The notes under the pieces were generated by a model. The model did not search any database. It had not been told where the DNA came from and saw nothing but the letters and a program-made list of their open reading frames with translations. Shown here piece after piece: positions 1-8,416 of a stretch of 15,949 nt of DNA (positions are counted from its first letter, which is position 1; the number at the start of each line of letters is the position of its first letter). The position numbers were made by a program, and so were the translations under genes. This DNA is from CAMEON01 sp045577755. Its GTDB lineage: Bacteria > Bacillota > Clostridia > Oscillospirales > CAG-272. The stretch spans positions 1-15,949 of the forward strand of contig JAZNJA010000138.1 in assembly GCA_045577755.1 (NCBI GenBank), given 5' to 3'.

Positions 1-219
1 CGCGGCTACATACCGGTCTTCATCGCCTGCGGCGGAGAGGAGCTGGTAGCCCTGGACGATATCCTGTCCAAGAAGGTCATCCGCAAGCTGGAGACCCAGA
101 ATCCCATCTACCTGCGCGGTGCCGCCGAGGGACTGCTCGCCTACCTGGACGAGCTCTTCGGCCCCGAGCATATGAACGCCTGTAAGGAGGCCGTCCGACG
201 CCTCCAGAGAAACGCCTGA
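1..219 (+). CDS. 3' end of a gene, product uncertain (possibly AAA+ ATPase lid region)
   Basis: Reading frame 1 is open from the window edge to a TGA at 217-219, giving the last 72 residues of a protein. The segment begins RGYIPVFIACGGEELVALDD and is predicted mostly helical, with a basic stretch SKKVIRKLE near the middle and a C-terminal helix rich in Arg and Lys. The helix-basic-helix pattern could be the C-terminal lid or sensor-2 region of an AAA+ ATPase. In bacteria, AAA+ ATPases of the MoxR type often precede genes for membrane-anchored transglutaminase-like proteins, which is what follows here. No Walker motif is visible because the N-terminal part lies outside the window, so the family is a guess. 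Only 33 bases separate it from the next start and I see no terminator there, so it is probably co-transcribed with the downstream surface genes. Confidence 0.6.
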   Translation, partial: RGYIPVFIACGGEELVALDDILSKKVIRKLETQNPIYLRGAAEGLLAYLDELFGPEHMNACKEAVRRLQRNA

Positions 220-252
220 TCCCCCAAAAACTCAGAAAGGACGGTGACACCC

Positions 253-3200
253 ATGACCAGAGACCAACTGATCCGCATCCTGTGCGTCGCGCTGGTGGCG
301 ACGGTGCTTTCCATAGCCCTCATCCTGGTGGTCGCCGTCTGCGGAGGCGCGACGGTGGAGCTTCCCTCGGAAACCGAGGGCGGCTTCCGTCCCAGCCTTC
401 CGAGCGGGCCCTTTGACCCCGGTGAATGGCTGGAGTCCCTGGATTTCGGGGATATGACCTACCCCGATATTCCCTCCGACGGAGACGTGACCCTCCCTCC
501 CGAGCCTGAGATCACCCTCCCCGACTGGGAAAGCGGCATGGAATGGCCGACGCTGCCTCCCTCCCTGGAAAGCAATCCCGATTTCGAGATGCCCACCCTC
601 CCCGATGGCTGGGATACCCTTCCCAATGAGTGGGACACCCTCCCTCCCGAGTGGGGCGGGTCGGGTGACGACCTCCCCTACGGCCCCGAGGATCTGGCCG
701 ACCTCCTGGCGGGCATGAACGGTAACCTGGGTATGCCTCCCGGCGCCCTGGCCGCGGGGATAGCCTCCCAGCTTACCGTTATGGATATCCACGCGGAGAA
801 GAGCGACCGCGTCTACCTGAAAATGCAGTCCTTCGGGGCTTACAACGGACAGGGCTGGGACGAAGCAGGTATGTACGGAGGGGCCATCAACGGTTTGGGC
901 TACTCCGCGAATTACCTCCCCCACTATCTTATGAATGAGATCACCCCCTTTAGCGGGTATCCACTGACCATAACCCCGAAAATGGAGGTACGCGTGATCC
1001 CCTACTACATCGTGGCCTCTCCGGAGCTGGCTCAGCTTCAGACGAGTGACGTCAAGGCGATGGGCGCTTACGATCAGGTTTATACCCTCTACTATCGCCC
1101 CTACAGCACCCACGTACACGCCTCTATGGCAGGCGGGGAGCTTTCCTCCTTTGAGAAGGACTACGCCGAGTTCGTGGAACGAGGGTATCTGGAGATCGAT
1201 GACACCACCATGGCCTACATGAGGCTCATCATTGAGGAGCAGGGCTTCGACAAAAACGACCCCGATATCATTCAAAAGGTGGCTGTATACGTGCAGAACG
1301 CCGCCACCTACGATCTGGCCTATAATCAGAATCTGGATCAGGAGCCCAACGTGGCTCTGGCCTTCCTGGGGGCCTACAAGAAGGGTGTCTGCCGTCACTT
1401 TGCCACCGCCGCTACCCTCCTCTACCGCGCTCTGGGCATTCCTGCCCGCTATACGGTGGGCTTCATGACCGACGTCACCGCGGGAGAGTCCACCGCTGTC
1501 AAGGGTATGGACGCTCACGCCTGGGTGGAGGTCTACGTGGAGGGCTTTGGCTGGCAGTACGTGGAGGTCACAGGCTCTCCCGCGGGGAGCGACCGCCCTG
1601 TTCCTCCCGATACCGACACCGACACCGACAATACCCCCGGCACGGGAGGGGATAGCACCGAGCCCCCTGTGGAGCCCTCCGATCCCACCACATGGGGCGA
1701 TATCCTGGCGGGAACCAACGGTCAATTCAAACTCTCCCCCAGTATCCCGCCCAGTCTCCTGAACAATACCGTGTTCCGCATCCACAGCACCCGCGAGGAC
1801 CGTCACCTCCTCAAGCTCAAGAGCTTTGGAGACTATACGGGACAGGGCTTTGCCACCGCCCCTTCCTGTGATATCCTGTTCTACGAGAAGGAATCCTCCG
1901 CCTATCTGCCCGGCTTCATGCTTCTCAGAAAGGGGGCCGTCCACAGCGATCTGCGGATCGAGACCCTCATGGGCACCTACGCCGCCCCCTACTACCTGTC
2001 CCCGCAGGACGCGGTCATGGGAACCCAGGGGCTGACCGTCACCGATACCCGGGTCACGGGAGACGGACGGAGCAGCTACACCGTCTACTACTACCCCGAC
2101 CGCCCGGGTTATGAGGCCACGACTGCGCCCGAGTACCTTCCCGAGCCTGACCTGCGGGAGTTCGTCTACAGACACTATACCGAGCTGGACGGCGAGACCG
2201 CCGCCGATCTTGTTCCCTTTGTAGAGAGCCTGGGTGAGTTCGCTACCACCACCGAGGCCATCGAGTGGGTCGCCGCCTACCTGCGGGAAAACTATACGCT
2301 GGACGCCGACTACGATCCCGCCCTGGATAGCGAGCCCAACGCGATCCTTGCCTACCTGGATAACTACAAGCGGGGAAGCGTGCGTCACATGGCTGCCGCC
2401 GCTACCCTCATCTATCGCGCCATGGGGATTCCCGCCCGCTATACCGTGGGCTATCTCACCGAAACCGTGTCGGCCGTCACCCCTGTTCTGGGCAGCGACG
2501 CCTACGCCTGGGTGGAGGTCTACGTGGAGGGCTTTGGTTGGGCGCCCGTGGATATCGCCGCACGGGAGACACAGGGAGAGGCGCGTCACGAGGTCACCCT
2601 CAAGCCCGTGGACATACTGGCGCGGTACGACGGCTCCCCCGTGGAGCATGACGGCCGCCTGGAGGGCTTCGAGGCCTTTGAGGCCAAGGGCTATACCTAC
2701 GAGGCCACCGTCCAGGGGAAGCGCGGCACCTGCGGCACCTCGGTGACCACCATCAAGAAACTGACCATCTACGACGGGGAGGGACGGGACGTCACCGAGC
2801 GCTTCACCGTCGAGACCCGTACGGGTACCCTTACGGTCTACCTGACCGAGCTGACCTTCGGCGGCACCGCCATCACCAAGGTCTACGACGGCCGTACCCC
2901 GAGCTACGGGGAGGACGTCACCTTGCTCAGCGGTACCCTCCCCGAGGGCTACGTCGCCGAGATCATCCCCTCCGAATGCCCTACCGCCGTCGGCACCGGC
3001 TATGCCGCCTTTGACGTAAGGATCTGGTACGAGCAGGGAAAGGGCAAGCGGGTGGACCGCACCTCTTACTTCCTGATTTCCAAGCAGTACGGTACTGTTA
3101 CCATCACCCCCGCCCCCTTGACCGTCAAGGCGGACGACGGGCAAAAGACCTACGACGGCACCCCCCTGACCGCCAACGGCATGGAGCTGCTCACCCCCCT

Positions 3201-3372
3201 GGCCGAGGGGGATACGGTGGAATCCTTCACCGTCGAGGGCTCCCAGACCCGCGTGGGACGCTCCGAAAACACCGTCACCGAGATCGTCATCCGCAATGCC
3301 CGAGGCGAGGACGTCACCCGATGCTACGCCATTGAGGCCATCGCGGGGACCCTCTGCGTGGTCAGTCCCTGA
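253..3372 (+). CDS. Membrane-anchored protein with two transglutaminase-like units (second one degenerate) and three MBG-type repeats
   Basis: A 1039-residue protein. An in-frame GTG at 244 lies only 2 bases after the AAAGGA ribosome binding site (236-241), so the ATG at 253, 11 bases away, is preferred. Residues 6-30 are one hydrophobic segment, probably a signal anchor that leaves the rest outside the cell. An acidic linker rich in Pro and Trp follows (about 32-160). Unit 1 (about 177-441) has the transglutaminase-like core: Cys380 in GVCRHFATAATLLYRALGIP, His422 in DAHAWVEVYV and Glu438 in the Asp position. A Pro/Asp/Thr linker leads to unit 2 (about 507-770), where the equivalents are Ser709, Tyr751 and Asp767, so it should be catalytically dead. 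Three repeats of MBG/YDG type (KxYDGxPL ... GxDVTxxYxI ... GTLTV) finish the protein. In other bacteria such folds act as proteases, transamidases or binding domains on cell-surface polymers. The substrate here is unknown. Confidence 0.88.
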   Translation: MTRDQLIRILCVALVATVLSIALILVVAVCGGATVELPSETEGGFRPSLPSGPFDPGEWLESLDFGDMTYPDIPSDGDVTLPPEPEITLPDWESGMEWPTLPPSLESNPDFEMPTLPDGWDTLPNEWDTLPPEWGGSGDDLPYGPEDLADLLAGMNGNLGMPPGALAAGIASQLTVMDIHAEKSDRVYLKMQSFGAYNGQGWDEAGMYGGAINGLGYSANYLPHYLMNEITPFSGYPLTITPKMEVRVIPYYIVASPELAQLQTSDVKAMGAYDQVYTLYYRPYSTHVHASMAGGELSSFEKDYAEFVERGYLEIDDTTMAYMRLIIEEQGFDKNDPDIIQKVAVYVQNAATYDLAYNQNLDQEPNVALAFLGAYKKGVCRHFATAATLLYRALGIPARYTVGFMTDVTAGESTAVKGMDAHAWVEVYVEGFGWQYVEVTGSPAGSDRPVPPDTDTDTDNTPGTGGDSTEPPVEPSDPTTWGDILAGTNGQFKLSPSIPPSLLNNTVFRIHSTREDRHLLKLKSFGDYTGQGFATAPSCDILFYEKESSAYLPGFMLLRKGAVHSDLRIETLMGTYAAPYYLSPQDAVMGTQGLTVTDTRVTGDGRSSYTVYYYPDRPGYEATTAPEYLPEPDLREFVYRHYTELDGETAADLVPFVESLGEFATTTEAIEWVAAYLRENYTLDADYDPALDSEPNAILAYLDNYKRGSVRHMAAAATLIYRAMGIPARYTVGYLTETVSAVTPVLGSDAYAWVEVYVEGFGWAPVDIAARETQGEARHEVTLKPVDILARYDGSPVEHDGRLEGFEAFEAKGYTYEATVQGKRGTCGTSVTTIKKLTIYDGEGRDVTERFTVETRTGTLTVYLTELTFGGTAITKVYDGRTPSYGEDVTLLSGTLPEGYVAEIIPSECPTAVGTGYAAFDVRIWYEQGKGKRVDRTSYFLISKQYGTVTITPAPLTVKADDGQKTYDGTPLTANGMELLTPLAEGDTVESFTVEGSQTRVGRSENTVTEIVIRNARGEDVTRCYAIEAIAGTLCVVSP
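2587..3369 (+). repeat. Three tandem MBG/YDG-type protein repeats
   Basis: The C-terminal 261 residues of the first large surface protein consist of three units of about 85-90 residues. Each begins with a short beta strand, then a YDG motif (RYDGSPV, KVYDGRTP, KTYDGTPL), a Gly-rich middle, a [GR]xDVT-like turn and a closing GTxTV-type strand. The middle unit lacks the DVT turn (it reads RVDRTS). The pattern matches the MBG/YDG group of bacterial beta-sandwich repeats known from large surface proteins. They act as stalks or spacers in other proteins and their ligand is generally unknown. Confidence 0.8.
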
Positions 3373-3408
3373 TTCCTTTTCCGCTCCCCGATTCTGTAAG
3401 GAGGATTT

Positions 3409-6400
3409 ATGCAGTACGACAGATACCGTGACCGAATGAAACGGATCGTGGCGTTTCTGGGCATGCTCTATGCCCACATGGTCCACATCGTGATCGCCCT
3501 TGTGGCATTGACCCTGGTCGTTGTGACCCTGGTCATGACCAAGGGTATTCTCGTCACGGAATCGCCCTGCTCTCCCGAGCTTGTATACGGGGAAAAGAAC
3601 GACTTCCGCGCCCATTTCGTGGCGGCCGCCGCCCATTACGAGTACCGTGAGCAGGGAAGCGCCTCCTGGAGCGAGACGGCTCCCGTCTTCCCGGGCCGCT
3701 ACCAGGTGCGGGCCTATGCTCTCAAATCCTCGGGAGAGCGGGTCTATACCGAAACCTACGATTTCACCATCATCCCCCGTGTCCTGACCCTCTTTGTGGC
3801 GGACACCGTCGTGGAGTACGGCGAGCGCCCTACGGTCAAGGCCGAGGGACTGGCCAAGGGCGATCGCTTCTCCTGCGAGGCCGCCTTCACCGATCCCGGC
3901 TCCGCCTATACCGAAGCCTATCCCGATACCGCCACTCTGCGGATCACCAACAAAAAGGGAGAGAACCGCCTGGGCGGCTATGAGATCGCCTCCGTGGAGT
4001 CTGTCTCCCTGCGGATCAAGCCCCGCTCCCTTACGGTGACGGTGCAGGATGCCTCCAAGACCTACGACGATATCGCCCTGTCCTTCGACGGCTACGAGAT
4101 CTCCAAGGGGACCCTTCTGGAGGGGGACAACCTGGTGGCGATCTTCCGTGATACTCTTGTTGACGCGGGTACCAAGACCAATGCCCCCGAGCTCCGTGTC
4201 TACAATCAGCGCGGCACCGACGTCACGGGGCTGTACAGCATTACGCTCAAGCCGGGTAAGCTGACAGTGGAGAAGCGCTCTCTGATCGTCCGCGCGGGCT
4301 CGGCAACCTACACCTACGCCGGCGGCGACCAGACCTGTACGAGCTATACGGTGGATCCCTCCACTCCGCTCGTGGGCGGCCACTACCTGGAGCCGGATAC
4401 CCTCACGTATCTGCGGGACTGCGGCACGGTGGATAACGTTATGACCTTCCGGGTCCGCAACCGCCGCGGCATGGAGGAGACCCATAACTACTCGGTCTTC
4501 GTGGAGGCGGGTACCCTCACGGTCACCCCCCGCGAGGTCACGGTGGTCACCGATAGCGTGACCCTGACCTACGACGGTACCGACCAAAGCTACCCGTACG
4601 TCACGGTCACGGGAGGCGTGGGGGACGAGTACCGCGCCACCGATGCCGCCACCATCCGCGAGGTGGGGCACACCGAAAACCGCATGACGGTGGAGTTCTT
4701 CCGCGATGGGAAGAATATTACCTCCAACTATATCATCCGAGGCTACCAGTACGGCAGGATCACCGTGGCTCCCCGCGAGATCACGGTGCAGATGAAGAAC
4801 GAGACCAAGTACTATGACGGTACGCCCCTGGAATCGGGAAGCTTCACCGTAGGCGGCGCGGGCCTCCCCAAGGGCCATACCCTGACTCTGGATTCCAAGG
4901 GCTCGGTGACCTTCGGTAAGGCCGCCCACCGCTACGTTGACGGCTCTCTTCGCATCCATGACGCGGCGGGACGGGACGTGACCCACAATTTCCTGTTCTC
5001 CGTCAACGACGGGACCCTCACCGTGGAGCCCCGCCCCATCACGATCGCCACCGAAAGCGCCTCCAAGATCTATGATGGTACCCCCCTGTCCAAGGACGGC
5101 TGGACCATCCGTTCGGGGTCTCTTGTGAAGGGCCACGAGCTGGTAGCCGAGCTGACCGCCGCCTCCATCACAGAGGTGGGCAAGATCTCCAACAGCTTCC
5201 GCCATGAATCGACCCGCATCGTGGACACCGCCACGGGGAAGGATGTTACGGAATACTACGCCATCACCTACGCCGAGGGTACCCTGGAGGTCACGGGTCG
5301 AACCATCGCGGTCAAGACCGAGTCTGCCGAGTGGATGTACGATGCCCAGAGCCACCGGGGCGACACCACAGTTACCATCATCGAGGGTACCCTCCTGTCA
5401 GGCCATACCCTGGAGCTGGCCTCGGACGGCACCTCCATCCACAACGCGGGCAGTATCCCCAATTCCGTCACCGTCCGTATCGTGAACGGCGGCGAGGATG
5501 TCACCCGCAACTACAAGATCAACTACGCGTACGGTACCCTGACGGTGCGGAAGCGGCCCATCAAGGTCCGGGCAGGCTCCTTTACCGTAACCTACGACGG
5601 CCGTCCCCATGCCAACACCACTCTGACCCTGTCCCCCGACTCCCCCTACCCCATGGCCAACGGGAATCATACCCTACGGGTCAAGGACGAGGACAGACGG
5701 ACCTTTACCGACGTAGGCCGTTTCCTCAATGACCCGAAGGTGTCGGTCTACGATCCCACCACGGGGATCTACGTCACCGCCAACTACGAGATCACCCGCT
5801 ACGACGGTACCGTTACCATCGAGAAGCGCCCCCTGGTCATCCGCGTGGACGGCGAAAAGATCTACGACGGCAAGCCCCTGAGCGACTGGAAACTGCAGTA
5901 CCTGGAGGGGACCTCTCCCGCCGAGGGCCACCGTGTGTCCCTGCAGGTCCAGTCCGAGCCTACTAACGCCGACGTTGTGGTCTCGGTCATTGTGGCGGAA
6001 TCTCTGTCCATTACCGACTCGAGTGGGCGGAGCGTGCTCCGGAACTACGACGTCACCCGCAAGGCCGGCACCCTGACTGTTCGCAGAAGACCTATCTCGG
6101 TCCGTACAGCCGACGCCGAGAAGATCTATAACGGCCACGCCCTAACGGCCAACGAGGCCACCACCACCCCCGATTCGCTTCCTCTGCTGGAGGGACATGA
6201 GCTGTCGATGGTGATCACGGGCCGCGCCACCGAGGTGGGGCAGTACCCCAATACCTGCTATCCTCATACCTGCATCGTGAGCTATAACGGGCTGGATATC
6301 ACCCATAATTACGAGATCGTTTCGGTTACAGAGGGAACCCTGACGGTCAAGTACGATACAGCCATTACGGTGACCACGGGCAGCGCCACCAAGAGCTACG

Positions 6401-8358
6401 ACGGGCTGCCTCTCTTCAGCGATGAAGCCACCGTGGAGATCACCCGCGGGGAGCTGCCCCGGGGCTACACCGTGGACGTGGACACCACAGGCCTCATCAC
6501 CCGTCCCGGCAGTACCCCCAATACCGCCACAGTCACGGTGCGGAATGAAAAGGGAAACGACGTCACGGCTCTGTTCACGGTCACCCTCCGCACGGGCGTG
6601 CTGACGGTAACCGATGAGCTCCAGGACGATACCGTCTTCGGGCGGGTCTATACCGACGTGAGCGGTCGGGTCTACCTGCGCATGACCTCTTACGGCGATT
6701 ACAACGGCCGGGGATGGCTGCCCGCCGCCCCCTACAGCGGTACCCTGGATCAGGGCTACGGCTACAGCTTTTTGACCTCGGTGGTCATCGGCAATCTGAA
6801 CCTGGTCTCCAAGCAGACCCTGACCTTCTCGGATATGGGGATCTTCATGCTGCCCTACTATGCCCAGATGGGCGGTTCCACTCCCGTGGCTGGCAGCGAT
6901 ACCGACTTCACCACGGTCATCCGCGAGGATTATTCGGTCAGCTACTACGGTGTCTCCGATGCCTTGACCCTGCTCCAACGCTACTATCAGCTCCCCTCCT
7001 TCCTCCAGAGCATCATGCTGGCCCCCTACCAGAGCCAGGAGAAAGCCTACCGTACCTTTGTCCAAGGCGAATATCTGACCCTGGACGGGGAGACCCGCGC
7101 CTTCATGGAGCAGATTATCGCCGATCAAGGCTTTGACCCCGATGATCCCACCGTCATAAGCGACGTGGCCGCCTATATCCGTGCCGCTGCCCGCTATGAC
7201 CTGAACTACGATCCCGCCCTGGACGGCGAGGACAACGTAGCGATTGCCTTCCTCCGCGACTACCGCGAGGGCGTCTGCGTTCATTACGCCACCGCCGCTA
7301 CTCTGCTCTACCGCGCCCTGGGCATCCCTGCCCGCTACACGACGGGCTTTATGCTGGAGCTCAAAGCGGGAGAATGGACCGAGATCCGCTCCCCCGGGCA
7401 CGCTTGGGTGGAGGTCTACGTGAACGGCATCGGTTGGGTGCAGGTGGAGGTCACGGGCTCCGCTGAAGGGACCCCCGATCCCGGCGATCCCCCCGTAACC
7501 CCTCCCGTTACCCCGCCCGCGACCCAGAAGCCCGAGCTTTTGCTCATTCCCGCCTTCGTCCATAAGACCTACGACGGTACCTACCTGTACGCCGAGGACC
7601 GACTGGTTCTGACTCCCGCCCTGGAGGCCCTTCTGGAGCAGGGCTACACCTACACGGTGGAGGTATCGGGCGCGCAGCGTGAGATCGGTGACGGTGTCAG
7701 CGTGGTGAGTGCCTTTACCCTCTACGATCCCAAGGGCACCGACGTGACCGACCGCTTCAGGATCGTCAAGGAAAACGGCCTTCTGCGGGTCACCGAAGCC
7801 GCCGTAACGGTGTTGCTCTATCCCCTGACCAAGAGCTACGACGGCAGACCCGCCCTCTGGCAGGAGGGAGACTATACCGTCCTGTCCCTTCCCGAGGGCT
7901 TGACCCTGACCCTGACGGTTACGGTTCCGGCTGACGGCCTGGGCTACGTGACCCTCTCCGAGCTGAATCGCGGAGCGGATGCCTACGCCTCCTACCGTCT
8001 GACACAGAACGGCCATGACGTCACGGATGCCTATTCCCTGGTCTTCACCCTCCCCGCGGGAATGGAGGACACCCCCGTGCTGACCGTCACCCCCCGCGCC
8101 ATTGAGCTGACCGCCGCCTCCGAGACCCGCATGGACGACGGAAATCCCCTGGAAAACCCCACCGTTTACCTCACCAAGGGCACCCTTGCCCCCGGGCACA
8201 CCCTCTCGGCAACCGCTGAGGGCCGGCAAACAGGTGTCGGTACCGCCGCGAACACCGTAAGCGCGGTGACGGTGCTGGATGCCTCTGGAAAGGACGTTAC
8301 ACACCTCTATGCCGTGACCCGTATAGAGGGCACCTTGACGGTGCTGGAAAGCGAATGA
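3409..8358 (+). CDS. Giant membrane-anchored stalk protein: about 12 MBG-type repeats, one transglutaminase-like unit, three more repeats
   Basis: A 1649-residue protein starting at an ATG 4 bases after a strong TAAGGAGG site (3397-3404). Residues 24-45 form one membrane helix after a short basic N-terminus (MKR), so the bulk should be outside the cell. A leading beta domain (about 47-124) is followed by eleven repeats of about 80-90 residues (125-1069). They show the same YDG and DVT landmarks in varying states of decay. Residues 1070-1350 form a transglutaminase-like unit with its conserved entry segment (RVYLRMTSYGDYNGRGW), Cys1290 in GVCVHYATAATLLYRALGIP, His1331 in GHAWVEVYV and Glu1347 in the Asp position, so it looks catalytically intact. 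A Pro-rich linker (PPVTPPVTPP) and three final repeats (1374-1649) close the protein. It lies 36 bases after the previous gene with no terminator between them. The likely role is a cell-surface enzyme held far from the membrane on a stalk. The reaction and target are not known. Confidence 0.9.
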   Translation: MQYDRYRDRMKRIVAFLGMLYAHMVHIVIALVALTLVVVTLVMTKGILVTESPCSPELVYGEKNDFRAHFVAAAAHYEYREQGSASWSETAPVFPGRYQVRAYALKSSGERVYTETYDFTIIPRVLTLFVADTVVEYGERPTVKAEGLAKGDRFSCEAAFTDPGSAYTEAYPDTATLRITNKKGENRLGGYEIASVESVSLRIKPRSLTVTVQDASKTYDDIALSFDGYEISKGTLLEGDNLVAIFRDTLVDAGTKTNAPELRVYNQRGTDVTGLYSITLKPGKLTVEKRSLIVRAGSATYTYAGGDQTCTSYTVDPSTPLVGGHYLEPDTLTYLRDCGTVDNVMTFRVRNRRGMEETHNYSVFVEAGTLTVTPREVTVVTDSVTLTYDGTDQSYPYVTVTGGVGDEYRATDAATIREVGHTENRMTVEFFRDGKNITSNYIIRGYQYGRITVAPREITVQMKNETKYYDGTPLESGSFTVGGAGLPKGHTLTLDSKGSVTFGKAAHRYVDGSLRIHDAAGRDVTHNFLFSVNDGTLTVEPRPITIATESASKIYDGTPLSKDGWTIRSGSLVKGHELVAELTAASITEVGKISNSFRHESTRIVDTATGKDVTEYYAITYAEGTLEVTGRTIAVKTESAEWMYDAQSHRGDTTVTIIEGTLLSGHTLELASDGTSIHNAGSIPNSVTVRIVNGGEDVTRNYKINYAYGTLTVRKRPIKVRAGSFTVTYDGRPHANTTLTLSPDSPYPMANGNHTLRVKDEDRRTFTDVGRFLNDPKVSVYDPTTGIYVTANYEITRYDGTVTIEKRPLVIRVDGEKIYDGKPLSDWKLQYLEGTSPAEGHRVSLQVQSEPTNADVVVSVIVAESLSITDSSGRSVLRNYDVTRKAGTLTVRRRPISVRTADAEKIYNGHALTANEATTTPDSLPLLEGHELSMVITGRATEVGQYPNTCYPHTCIVSYNGLDITHNYEIVSVTEGTLTVKYDTAITVTTGSATKSYDGLPLFSDEATVEITRGELPRGYTVDVDTTGLITRPGSTPNTATVTVRNEKGNDVTALFTVTLRTGVLTVTDELQDDTVFGRVYTDVSGRVYLRMTSYGDYNGRGWLPAAPYSGTLDQGYGYSFLTSVVIGNLNLVSKQTLTFSDMGIFMLPYYAQMGGSTPVAGSDTDFTTVIREDYSVSYYGVSDALTLLQRYYQLPSFLQSIMLAPYQSQEKAYRTFVQGEYLTLDGETRAFMEQIIADQGFDPDDPTVISDVAAYIRAAARYDLNYDPALDGEDNVAIAFLRDYREGVCVHYATAATLLYRALGIPARYTTGFMLELKAGEWTEIRSPGHAWVEVYVNGIGWVQVEVTGSAEGTPDPGDPPVTPPVTPPATQKPELLLIPAFVHKTYDGTYLYAEDRLVLTPALEALLEQGYTYTVEVSGAQREIGDGVSVVSAFTLYDPKGTDVTDRFRIVKENGLLRVTEAAVTVLLYPLTKSYDGRPALWQEGDYTVLSLPEGLTLTLTVTVPADGLGYVTLSELNRGADAYASYRLTQNGHDVTDAYSLVFTLPAGMEDTPVLTVTPRAIELTAASETRMDDGNPLENPTVYLTKGTLAPGHTLSATAEGRQTGVGTAANTVSAVTVLDASGKDVTHLYAVTRIEGTLTVLESE
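3781..6615 (+). repeat. Eleven tandem MBG/YDG-type protein repeats (stalk)
   Basis: Residues 125-1069 of the second large surface protein split into eleven units of roughly 80-90 residues, bounded by a strand ending in short basic or polar junctions such as TPR, APR, EPR, RKR, EKR and RRR. The best-kept units carry KxYDGTPL. Others have lost it (VEYGERP, KTYDDIAL, YTYAGGDQ, WMYDAQSH, KIYNGHAL). The junctions are very regular, which supports a rod of identical folds. DNA-level identity between units is low enough that the array is old rather than recently expanded. Confidence 0.8.
7528..8355 (+). repeat. Three C-terminal MBG/YDG-type protein repeats
   Basis: Residues 1374-1649 form three units that follow the transglutaminase-like domain after a Pro-rich linker. 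They begin HKTYDGTY, TKSYDGRPA and TRMDDGNPL, the last with Tyr replaced by Asp. Their order and internal features match the three repeats at the end of the preceding gene, unit for unit. Confidence 0.75.
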
Positions 8359-8364
8359 TCCTCA

Positions 8365-8390
8365 CCGCACCCGTCCGCGGATGGGTGCGG
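8365..8390 (+). terminator. Intercistronic hairpin, possibly a leaky terminator
   Basis: CCGCACCC (8365-8372) pairs perfectly with GGGTGCGG (8383-8390). The 10-base loop can pair further through TCC/GGA. Only TTT follows before the sequence turns mixed, so complete termination is doubtful. It sits just after the stop of the giant stalk gene and just before the ribosome binding site of the small membrane protein, where it could lower expression of that gene or protect the 3' end of the mRNA. Confidence 0.5.
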
Positions 8391-8416
8391 TTTACCATCC
8401 TGAAAGGAGCCCCGCC

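Noticed and set aside
313..348. Lipoprotein signal in the first large surface protein (Cys30 after VVAV)
   Set aside because: The residue before the Cys is Val, not Gly, Ala or Ser as a lipobox needs. A signal anchor fits better.
1564..1566. Glu in place of the catalytic Asp in the active transglutaminase units
   Set aside because: Glu in this position is, to my knowledge, common in bacterial transglutaminase-like proteins, so it is not by itself unusual or a sign of inactivity.
232..5355. A very long open frame of 1707 codons on the - strand opposite both large surface genes
   Set aside because: It results from GC-rich, repeat-coding DNA with few stop codons in that phase. Its protein is Gly/Val/His-rich without motifs, and the + strand frames have clear domains and binding sites.
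6142..8304. A 720-codon frame on the - strand
   Set aside because: Same reason: shadow of the repeat-rich + strand gene, with no recognisable domain or ribosome binding site.
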